From NCBI GenBank assembly GCA_900542245.1, contig UQMQ01000034.1:1-19134 (forward strand): DNA of 19,134 nt. The letters are read 5' to 3'. The stretch comes from an uncultured Eubacteriales bacterium (GTDB lineage: Bacteria > Bacillota > Clostridia > Peptostreptococcales > Anaerovoracaceae). A program made the position numbers and the translations under genes. The notes under the pieces were generated by a model. It did not search any database, had not been told where the DNA came from, and saw only the letters and a list, made by a program, of their open reading frames with translations. This document shows, piece by piece, positions 12,875 to 19,134 of this stretch (its first letter is position 1; each line of letters starts with the position of its first letter).

Positions 12875-15337
12875 ATGAAAACCATGAATATTTTAGACTA
12901 CATGCAGGAACACCTGCTTTATCTGGACGGCGGCATGGGTACCCTGCTGCAGGAGGCCGGACTTGCGCCCGGCGAATACCCGGAGCGTTGGAATCTCAGT
13001 CATCCGGATGTCATTCAAAAAATACAAAAAGACTATTTTGAAGCCGGCAGTAATGTCGTCGCCACCAATACCTTCGGTGCCAATGCCTTGAAGTTCAGCC
13101 ATGAAGAGCTGTCCGAGATCATTGCTGCCGCGGTGCAGAATACCAGAATCGCCCGCGACAGTGCCGATGCTCCGCAGGCAAAATATATCGCCCTGGACGT
13201 CGGTCCCTGCGGCAAGCTGCTCAAGCCGTACGGCGACCTCGCTTTCGAGGACGCTGTGACCCTGTTCGCAGAGGTCGTACGCCTCGGCGCGGCAAACGGG
13301 GTTGATTTAATCTATATCGAGACCATGAGCGACAGCTATGAAACCAAAGCAGCCCTCTTGGCTGCCAAGGAGAACTGTGATCTGCCGGTTTTCGTCTCCA
13401 ATGCCTACGGTGAGGACGGTAAGCTGATGACCGGTGCATCTCCTGCTGCCATGGTCGCCATGGCGGAGGGCATGGGCGCGGACGCCATCGGCGCCAACTG
13501 TTCGCTAGAGCCGAAACAGATGCGTGGCGTTGTTGCAGAGCTTTTGGCAAATGCCTCGATCCCGGTGCTGCTCAAGCCGAACGCCGGTCTGCCGCAGGAA
13601 TCTGACGGTAAGGCAGTCTACGCCACACTGCCGGAAGAATTCGCAAGCGACATGGCGGACTATATCCGGCAGGGCGTGCGCGTCGCAGGCGGCTGCTGCG
13701 GTACCACCCCGGTCTATATCCGGAAAATCGTCGATGCTTCCCGCACGCTCTCCCCTGTGCCGCTGACGGACAAGCAGATCACCTGCGTTTCTTCCTATAC
13801 GCATGCGGTCAAGTTTGACAAGCAGCCGCTGCTGATCGGAGAGCGCATCAATCCGACGGGGAAAAAGCGTTTCAAACAGGCGCTCAAGGAGCATGACATC
13901 GACTATATCCTGCAGGAAGGCATCCGTCAGCAGGAATGCGGCGTGCAGATTCTGGATGTCAACGTCGGTCTGCCGGAGATTGACGAACCTGCAATGCTCC
14001 GGGAGGCGGTCGAGGAGTTGCAGGCTGTCATTGATCTGCCGCTGCAGATCGATACCTCGGACGCGGCAGCGATGGAAGCCGCGCTGCGCGTCTACAACGG
14101 CAAAGCCATGATCAATTCCGTCAACGGCAAAGAGGCATCTATGCACACGATTTTCCCGCTGGTCAAAAAATACGGTGGGCTGGTCGTCGCACTGACACTT
14201 GACGACAGCGGAATCCCAAAGACTGCGGAAGGCCGCGTCGCAATCGCCGAAAAAATTCTCGCCTGTGCCGAAGCCTACGGCATCAGTAAAAAAGATATCA
14301 TTTTCGATACGCTGGCCATGACCGTCAGCGCAGAGCCGGGCGCTGCCATGGAAACGCTCAAGGCGCTTCGCATCATCAAAAATGAGCTCGGCTGTCATAC
14401 CTCTCTCGGTGTGTCCAATGTTTCGTTTGGACTGCCGAAGCGGGACGCCATCAATGCGGCTTTCTATACCTGTGCGTTGGAGAATGGGCTCTCTGCAGCG
14501 ATCATGAATCCTTACGCACAGGATATGATGAAAGCCTATTACGCTTTCCGCGCGCTGCACCAGATGGATGAAAACTGCAGCGATTATATCGCATTCGTCT
14601 CTGCCCTGCCGGAAGCGGTGTCTGCTGCACAGCCTGCGCAAGCCGGAAACAGCAGCAGCCCGGATAGCGCACAGCTGTCGACGCCGTCTGCCGCTACTGC
14701 CGCTGCCGGCGATTACGCTTCTGCCTTGCAGCGCGCCATTGCCAAGGGACTCAAAGAACAGGCTGCAGAGCTTACCGCGCAAATGCTGACCGACACCGAG
14801 CCGCTGCAGATCATTCAGAATGAAATCATTCCTGCGCTCGATATCGTCGGACAGGGCTTTGAGGAGAAACGGGTCTATCTGCCGCAGCTTTTGATGGCAG
14901 CAGAGGCCGCCAAGGCATCGTTTGAAAAGATCAAGGCGCAGATGTCCGGTGATACTGCCGCCAATAAATGCCCGGTCGTCATCGCGACCGTCCATGGCGA
15001 TATCCATGATATCGGCAAGAACATCGTGCGTCTGCTGCTCGAAAACTACGGGTTTGAAGTCATCGATCTTGGCAAGGACGTCGCCCCGCAGGATATTTTA
15101 GATGCGGTCATCGCCCACCATGCCCCGGCAGCCGGTCTGAGCGCCCTGATGACCACCACCGTCCCTGCCATGCAGGAAACCATCGAACTGCTCAAGGAAA
15201 AAGCGCCTTGGTGCAAAGTCGTAGTCGGCGGTGCGGTCCTCAATCAGGAATACGCCGACCGCATCGGCGCCGACCGCTACGCGCGTGACGCGATGGAGAC
15301 CATCCGCTACGCGGACAAGGTGGGCAATGCGCGGTAG
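12875..15337 (+). CDS. metH: Cobalamin-dependent methionine synthase, short form
   Basis: This 820-residue enzyme moves a methyl group from 5-methyl-tetrahydrofolate through cobalamin to homocysteine. Domains in order are: homocysteine/zinc barrel (~1-290, zinc ligands Cys209, Cys274, Cys275 in GGCCGTTP), pterin-binding barrel (~310-570, starting LLIGERINPTGKKRFK), an Ala/Ser/Pro-rich linker (~576-612), cobalamin cap (~620-700) and cobalamin-binding Rossmann domain (~700-820). His711 in GDIHDIGKN is the lower cobalt ligand. The C-terminal AdoMet reactivation domain of the ~1,230-residue E. coli form is absent and is supplied by the preceding gene. GGAGG lies 7 nt before the chosen ATG; the frame opens 15 codons earlier without a ribosome site. 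A terminator follows. Confidence 0.97.
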   Translation: MKTMNILDYMQEHLLYLDGGMGTLLQEAGLAPGEYPERWNLSHPDVIQKIQKDYFEAGSNVVATNTFGANALKFSHEELSEIIAAAVQNTRIARDSADAPQAKYIALDVGPCGKLLKPYGDLAFEDAVTLFAEVVRLGAANGVDLIYIETMSDSYETKAALLAAKENCDLPVFVSNAYGEDGKLMTGASPAAMVAMAEGMGADAIGANCSLEPKQMRGVVAELLANASIPVLLKPNAGLPQESDGKAVYATLPEEFASDMADYIRQGVRVAGGCCGTTPVYIRKIVDASRTLSPVPLTDKQITCVSSYTHAVKFDKQPLLIGERINPTGKKRFKQALKEHDIDYILQEGIRQQECGVQILDVNVGLPEIDEPAMLREAVEELQAVIDLPLQIDTSDAAAMEAALRVYNGKAMINSVNGKEASMHTIFPLVKKYGGLVVALTLDDSGIPKTAEGRVAIAEKILACAEAYGISKKDIIFDTLAMTVSAEPGAAMETLKALRIIKNELGCHTSLGVSNVSFGLPKRDAINAAFYTCALENGLSAAIMNPYAQDMMKAYYAFRALHQMDENCSDYIAFVSALPEAVSAAQPAQAGNSSSPDSAQLSTPSAATAAAGDYASALQRAIAKGLKEQAAELTAQMLTDTEPLQIIQNEIIPALDIVGQGFEEKRVYLPQLLMAAEAAKASFEKIKAQMSGDTAANKCPVVIATVHGDIHDIGKNIVRLLLENYGFEVIDLGKDVAPQDILDAVIAHHAPAAGLSALMTTTVPAMQETIELLKEKAPWCKVVVGGAVLNQEYADRIGADRYARDAMETIRYADKVGNAR

Positions 15338-15377
15338 ACGCAGTACGGCTGTCCTCTTGATTCTCTCTTAGATATGC

Positions 15378-15408
15378 AAAAGCGCGGCTTTTTTCGTTGC
15401 GCTTTTTT
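15378..15408 (+). terminator. Terminator of the metF-metH operon
   Basis: AAAAGCGC (15378-15385) pairs with GCGCTTTT (15399-15406) and runs into a T-tract (TTTTTTC). It starts 40 nt after the metH stop. Confidence 0.8.
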
Positions 15409-15419
15409 CTTTCATAAAG

Positions 15420-15448
15420 TTGATATTGCTGCGCAAATAGCTTATACT
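15420..15448 (+). promoter_or_regulatory. Promoter of the dapB-like gene
   Basis: TTGATA (15420-15425), a 17-nt spacer and TATACT (15443-15448) give a near-consensus sigma-A promoter. The predicted start near 15455 is only about 9 nt before the ATG of a 15-codon leader ORF. Confidence 0.75.
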
Positions 15449-15463
15449 CTATTTACAATCGTA

Positions 15464-15511
15464 ATGAAAGGAGAAGCAGTCAAACAGTCTGATTGCAAAA
15501 AAAGATGGTAA
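15464..15511 (+). CDS. Possible 15-codon leader ORF overlapping the dapB start
   Basis: ATG at 15464 opens a frame encoding MKGEAVKQSDCKKRW that ends at TAA 15509-15511, overlapping the dapB ATG (15505) in another frame. An AAAGGAG lies inside it (15467-15473), too far from either dapB start (19 or 31 nt) for a normal ribosome site. With the start near 15455 the leader ORF would be nearly leaderless. It may couple translation to dapB or be chance. Confidence 0.3.
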   Translation: MKGEAVKQSDCKKRW

Positions 15512-16227
15512 ACGTAATTATAACAGCGCCGAAAGGCAAGATGAATTCGTTGATCTTAGAAGAAGCCGTAAAGTGTCCGGACATTGAAGTGGTCGGCACC
15601 ATAGGCCCGAAAGGCAGAGATTACATCGGCACAGAGATCTGCGGCGTTAAGGTGTATGACGACCTGGACGCAGTGATCGACAAATGCGATCTAGTCGTGG
15701 ATTTTTCCGGAGCAAACATCGCAATGGATGTGCTTGATGTTTGCCTTGCTCACAACAAAGCGCTCCTAGAGGGCAGCACCGGTTTCACATCGGAGATGAA
15801 TCAAAAAATCGAGGACGCGAGCAAAAAGATCCCGCTCCTCAAGGCAGCGAACACATCCTTCATGGTCAATGTTTTGATGAAGATGCTGGAGTTCGCGGCG
15901 AAGAACCTGCACACAACCTGCGATATTGAAATCATGGATATCCACGACAGAGATAAGCTTGACGCACCCAGCGGAACCGCCCTCGAGATGGGAGAAGCGA
16001 TGGCGCAGGCTGCGGGAATTGATCTTTCTCAGATCCAATTTCACTCCGGACGCATGGGCGATTCTCCCAGCACGCACACCATATACTTCGGCGGTATAGA
16101 TGAGCGGATCGAGATCAGGCACCAATCCTACACCGGAAGATGCTTCGCGATCGGCGCTTGCAGAGCTATTGAATTTATGGAAGGCAAGGGTCCGGGCATG
16201 TACACCATGGCCGACGTAGTGAAATAA
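15505..16227 (+). CDS. dapB: 4-Hydroxy-tetrahydrodipicolinate reductase (DapB-like)
   Basis: This 240-residue protein matches DapB, which reduces hydroxy-tetrahydrodipicolinate with NAD(P)H in lysine/diaminopimelate synthesis. The active-site loop IHDRDKLDAPSGTA (146-159) keeps His147 and Lys151 of the catalytic pair region, and GSTGF (90-94) stands for the usual GTTG. The cofactor loop is unusual: TAPKGKMNS replaces the Gly-rich GxxGRMG. The start is unclear. A TTG at 15493, directly after an in-frame TGA, adds four residues, and neither start has a good ribosome site. Five of seven Arg codons are AGA/AGG, whereas neighbours favour CGC/CGT, which hints at separate ancestry. No other lysine genes are adjacent. 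Coding-like sequence continues after the TAA. Confidence 0.88.
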   Translation: MVNVIITAPKGKMNSLILEEAVKCPDIEVVGTIGPKGRDYIGTEICGVKVYDDLDAVIDKCDLVVDFSGANIAMDVLDVCLAHNKALLEGSTGFTSEMNQKIEDASKKIPLLKAANTSFMVNVLMKMLEFAAKNLHTTCDIEIMDIHDRDKLDAPSGTALEMGEAMAQAAGIDLSQIQFHSGRMGDSPSTHTIYFGGIDERIEIRHQSYTGRCFAIGACRAIEFMEGKGPGMYTMADVVK

Positions 16228-16275
16228 ACCGTCGAGGAAATGATCGAAACTTCCGTCGATAACGAGGCGCAAAGA

Positions 16276-16330
16276 GGGCTGCTCGCATGAACGGAAAATA
16301 ACCGTTCACGCGAGCAGCCCCTTGTTTTTT
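16276..16330 (+). terminator. Strong terminator between dapB and the convergent M20 gene
   Basis: GGGCTGCTCGC (16276-16286) pairs with GCGAGCAGCCC (16310-16320), and TGAACGG (16288-16294) with CCGTTCA (16302-16308), giving an 18-pair stem with one mismatch and a 7-nt loop. Six Ts follow at 16325-16330. On the minus strand the T-run is short, so it may stop the convergent M20 transcript only in part. Confidence 0.88.
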
Positions 16331-16360
16331 CGACATCTTCTGCCTGCGAACCGCCGTGGT

Positions 16361-17563
16361 CTAGAGTACCGTCTGCGGTTCGTCGTTTACATGGCTGAAT
16401 TCCTCTTTGATGGCCACCAGTTTTTCCGGCTTCGTCATCAGGTCAACGGCTGTCATGACCAGTCCTTTGACAAAATTCAGACCGTTGTCCATACCGTATT
16501 CAGACCCTGCGGCTGCTACCATCTCCGGTGTGTGCGCGCCGCCCATCGGGTTCGCGTTTTCACCGACCTTAAAAACGACCTGGATCGCCGGGGCCTCATA
16601 GCTGACATCCCCCAGATCTGAGGAACCCGGCACGTAAATGTTGCCCAGACGCAGAATCGGTTCGCTGACAAAGTTCTGGATGTTTTCGACCGCCAGATCG
16701 TTCAATGCGCGGTTGGTACAGGTATCTTTGAAGTTTTCCTCATTATACTCCATTTTGTAAGTACAGCCGGTTCCGAGCGCCGCGCCTGCCGCGCAGTTAC
16801 GTACACGTTCCGCGAGCTTCTTGACGTCCGCCACGCGATTGGCGCGGATATAGAAGCTAGCAGAGGTATAGTCCGGAATGATATTGGCCGCCTTGCCGCC
16901 ATCGGTGATGATGCCGTGGATGCGGGCATCCGGTTTGGTCTCCTGCCTCATGGCGTTGATGAGATTGAAAAAATTGATCATTGCGTCCAACGCGTTGATT
17001 CCCTCATGCGGCGCGCTTGCGGCATGTGCCGGTTTGCCAAAAAACTCGATTTTGTAAGCGTCCATAGCGATGGTATTCATCGATTCCGCATTGGCGAACG
17101 CGGGATGTGCCATCATAACTGCGTCATAATCCTTAAATACTCCCATCGCGCTCATCGGTACCTTCGTACCGGCGGTTTCCTCTGCCGGTGTCCCGATCAC
17201 GTCTATCTCCGCGCCGTATTCATCCGCAAATTCTCGGCAGGCGATCCCGCAGCCGACCGCAACCATCGCGATCAGATTGTGTCCGCAGCCATGTCCTAAC
17301 CCCGGCAGCGCGTCGTATTCTGCAAGGAACGCAATCTTCGGTCCCTGTTTTTTGCCTTTATACACTGCCTTATAGGCGGTTTCCAAATTGCAGAAATGAT
17401 CCTCAATTTGAAAGCCGTATTTCGTGAGCAGTTCCTTCTGCCACGCGCAGGCTTTAAACTCCTGCAATCCCAGCTCCGGATTGTCATGAATATTTAATGC
17501 CAGTGTTTTTAACTCCGGTGCCAACGCATCGATGATTTTCGAAACTCTTTCCTGATCCTTCAT
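16361..17563 (-). CDS. M20 family amidohydrolase/metallopeptidase
   Basis: This 400-residue cytoplasmic enzyme belongs to the M20 metallo-amidohydrolases (M20D/AbgB/PM20D2-like), which cleave N-acyl amino acids, aminobenzoyl-glutamate or dipeptides. The likely metal ligands are visible: Cys93 and His95 in LGHGCGHNL, Glu128-Glu129 in GTPAEETAG, His153 in MMAHPAF, and the late His in GGAHTPEM. The dimerisation segment GKPAHAASAPHEGINALDA is at 176-194. AGGGGG lies 10 nt before the ATG. It is the third gene after two membrane proteins on the same strand (24 nt gap), so its substrate is probably brought in by them. The exact substrate cannot be read from sequence. Confidence 0.93.
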   Translation of the reverse strand: MKDQERVSKIIDALAPELKTLALNIHDNPELGLQEFKACAWQKELLTKYGFQIEDHFCNLETAYKAVYKGKKQGPKIAFLAEYDALPGLGHGCGHNLIAMVAVGCGIACREFADEYGAEIDVIGTPAEETAGTKVPMSAMGVFKDYDAVMMAHPAFANAESMNTIAMDAYKIEFFGKPAHAASAPHEGINALDAMINFFNLINAMRQETKPDARIHGIITDGGKAANIIPDYTSASFYIRANRVADVKKLAERVRNCAAGAALGTGCTYKMEYNEENFKDTCTNRALNDLAVENIQNFVSEPILRLGNIYVPGSSDLGDVSYEAPAIQVVFKVGENANPMGGAHTPEMVAAAGSEYGMDNGLNFVKGLVMTAVDLMTKPEKLVAIKEEFSHVNDEPQTVL

Positions 17564-17587
17564 TTTGAATCTTCCCCCTTTTTCACT

Positions 17588-18391
17588 TTACATTTCTTCC
17601 TTGTTTTCCTCACCTGCAAGCTCTGCTTCAAAGATCTCGTCGGCAGCCTCCATGCTATCGCTTTCCGGAAGAATGACCTCGATCTTTCCGGCTTTATACA
17701 TTTTCTTGGTGATCAGATAGACCATGCCGATGCCGATGATCATCAGGAAACCTTCAAATGCTTCATAAAGATCCGAGATCAGCAGGTACAGGACAATAAA
17801 GAAAATAAACGGTACGATAGCTGCTTTCAGTCTTCCTTTAATGATGATACCTCCGCCGACATCGTTGCCGATAAAGCCAAGCACCAGACAGCCAAACAGC
17901 GCCGGAAGGACATTGGAAGCCGCGATGCCAATCGCTTCGGAAGTCATAAATGATTCCAACGGCATCAGCAAGATAACGCCGAGCGCCAGAATTACCAGAG
18001 TGATTAGAGAAGAAACTGCGATCGCGATACCGACGACCACATCTGCTTCTTTCGTTCCCTGTTTGAAGCCGGAAACCTTGATTGCGTTGATTGCGGATGG
18101 CAGTTTCAGATTCAAGATGTTGCCGGTCAAGCAGGCAAGATAGTAGGAACTACCCATGATCGGCACTTCGCCGAACATCTCTGCGATCCCTGTCGGAACG
18201 AAGATGGCGATCAGACCGATACCGGTCGCGATCACGGTGCCGAAATTTGGCATGATGTCATAGACGATACAGGTGATCGTTGGTACGCCCACGAACAAGA
18301 TTAGCGAAATGATGGTCAAAATGATGCCTTTCCGGTGCATTTCTTCAAAATACGGTTCTACGTATGGCTTTGTCTTCTTTTCTTTTTTCAT
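17588..18391 (-). CDS. Multi-pass membrane protein, partner of the DUF5058 protein
   Basis: This 267-residue protein starts with a charged cytoplasmic segment, then about six to seven hydrophobic helices (roughly 24-46, 50-70, 78-95, 118-145, 155-178, 190-206, 210-230) and an acidic C-terminal tail of about 30 residues. GFIGNDVGGGIIIKGRLK, a Gly-rich loop near 175-192, stands out. I do not recognise a characterised family. Relatives are sometimes labelled mechanosensitive channel, which the sequence does not support. AGGAGG lies 7 nt before the ATG. It starts 12 nt after the DUF5058 gene and ends 24 nt before the M20 amidohydrolase, so the three form one operon. A role as a transporter subunit is inferred from context. 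Confidence 0.8.
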   Translation of the reverse strand: MKKEKKTKPYVEPYFEEMHRKGIILTIISLILFVGVPTITCIVYDIMPNFGTVIATGIGLIAIFVPTGIAEMFGEVPIMGSSYYLACLTGNILNLKLPSAINAIKVSGFKQGTKEADVVVGIAIAVSSLITLVILALGVILLMPLESFMTSEAIGIAASNVLPALFGCLVLGFIGNDVGGGIIIKGRLKAAIVPFIFFIVLYLLISDLYEAFEGFLMIIGIGMVYLITKKMYKAGKIEVILPESDSMEAADEIFEAELAGEENKEEM

Positions 18392-18403
18392 TTTCGTCTC
18401 CTC

Positions 18404-19108
18404 CTATCCCAACAAATTCGTATAAACGACCGACATACCCATCGCACCAATCAGACAGATGGCAAGTATGAAATCGTTCATCCACTTTGCACCGGTCTTC
18501 TTTGCCAGCATGGACACCACGACTGCGATCAGTGCGCTGGTGACAAAGGTCAGCAGTCCAACCAATCCGCCGAATATCATCGGCACGATCAGTACTACCA
18601 GCAAAGCTGTCATAAAAGTCGTTTGGGAAAGCGCGCCCCACTTTTTGTCGCCGCTTCCGACGCGCATGGTTCCCAGATGCATCGGCTTGCAGACAAAGAT
18701 GTTTGCCAGAACGGTGGAGGTGATCGGTACGCACATCACCCACATAATCAATCCGAACGCGTCGGCGTCCGCATTGGCAAGGTCGAGTTTCAAAGCGCTG
18801 AGCGCCATATTAGAGGCCATCAGTTCGTAGGATACCGATCCGATCACGGACAGACGGAACCACGCATACGGGATACCGATGACGATGACCAGCGTTACCA
18901 GACCGATTGCGATCGCGATAGATGGCACAATGGAAAAAATAGCGGTGGATTTGATAATTTCGTTGACTTTCTGCTTGGAGATTCCCATTTCCTTTGCCTT
19001 TCGCATGCAGAGAAGCAAATAATATACGCAGATTGCTGCGATGATCAATAAGGATACAATAACCAGCACATAGAGCAAACTGCTTTCGGACACTTCTTGA
19101 TAACTCAT
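18404..19108 (-). CDS. DUF5058 family membrane protein
   Basis: This 234-residue protein has about six transmembrane helices, the first at roughly residues 10-34 and the last at about 212-232, and a short basic loop after helix 1 (CMRKAKEMGISKQKVNEI). The central part, FRLSVIGSVSYELMASNMAL (about 84-103), and the IMWVMCVPITST segment fit my recollection of DUF5058, which has no assigned function. The ATG at 19108 has AAAGGATG about 9 nt upstream. The promoter must lie outside the window or in its last 26 bases, where none is visible. With the next membrane protein it may form a two-subunit transporter for the M20 enzyme substrate. Confidence 0.8.
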   Translation of the reverse strand: MSYQEVSESSLLYVLVIVSLLIIAAICVYYLLLCMRKAKEMGISKQKVNEIIKSTAIFSIVPSIAIAIGLVTLVIVIGIPYAWFRLSVIGSVSYELMASNMALSALKLDLANADADAFGLIMWVMCVPITSTVLANIFVCKPMHLGTMRVGSGDKKWGALSQTTFMTALLVVLIVPMIFGGLVGLLTFVTSALIAVVVSMLAKKTGAKWMNDFILAICLIGAMGMSVVYTNLLG

Positions 19109-19134
19109 ATTTCTTCATCCTTTCTTTCCGCTCC

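Noticed and set aside
13505..15007. Long open frame (500 codons) on the minus strand opposite metH
   Set aside because: It lies wholly antisense to a clear metH with all domains. The translated sequence is Arg/His-rich with no recognisable domain, as expected for a shadow of a GC-rich gene.

Overview
The window looks like chromosomal DNA from an anaerobic Firmicute of the class Clostridia. This is inferred from the families present: DUF3793, DUF4230, DUF5058, phosphoketolase, a ferredoxin-type aldo/keto reductase, flavodoxin, and a methionine synthase whose reactivation domain is a separate protein. AGGAGG-type ribosome sites and moderate GC agree with this. I see no rRNA, tRNA, CRISPR array, insertion sequence or phage gene.

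Layout. (1) Bases 1-620 are a gene graveyard. They hold a folded leader stub, the first ~33 codons of a PucR-like regulator, an unidentified C-terminal tail, and an internal slice of a DUF4143-type AAA ATPase. (2) Bases 619-2359 (minus strand) carry two DUF4230 envelope proteins and a GNAT acetyltransferase. (3) Bases 2392-8489 (minus strand) carry a His-rich CobW metallochaperone GTPase, a second CobW-like GTPase with an unusual C-terminal domain, phosphoketolase, a small uncertain ORF with an internal repeat, a palindrome-rich gap, and an iron-sulfur aldo/keto reductase closed by a strong terminator. (4) Bases 8616-8897 (minus) encode an ABM-fold monooxygenase. (5) Bases 9108-10917 (plus) look like an iron-responsive block: a Bfd-like [2Fe-2S] protein, then a promoter overlapped by an inverted-repeat operator, a second copy of that operator, DUF3793 and flavodoxin. 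(6) Bases 11051-15408 (plus) are a methionine/one-carbon operon: metF, the stand-alone MetH reactivation protein and metH. (7) Bases 15420-16330 (plus) are a single dapB-like gene with its own promoter and terminator, a 15-codon leader ORF that overlaps its start, and coding-like sequence after its stop. (8) Bases 16361-19108 (minus) are an M20 amidohydrolase preceded by two multi-pass membrane proteins (one DUF5058), which look like a hydrolase plus a candidate two-subunit transporter.

How the genes work together. The metF product makes 5-methyl-tetrahydrofolate, MetH uses it with cobalamin and zinc to methylate homocysteine, and the reactivation protein rescues oxidised cobalamin. The CobW pair probably handles zinc or another metal. 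DUF3793, flavodoxin and Bfd fit a low-iron response. Phosphoketolase supplies acetyl phosphate from sugar phosphates. The least described parts are the M20/DUF5058/membrane-protein unit, the CobW protein lacking the CxCC motif, and the double operator of the DUF3793-flavodoxin operon.
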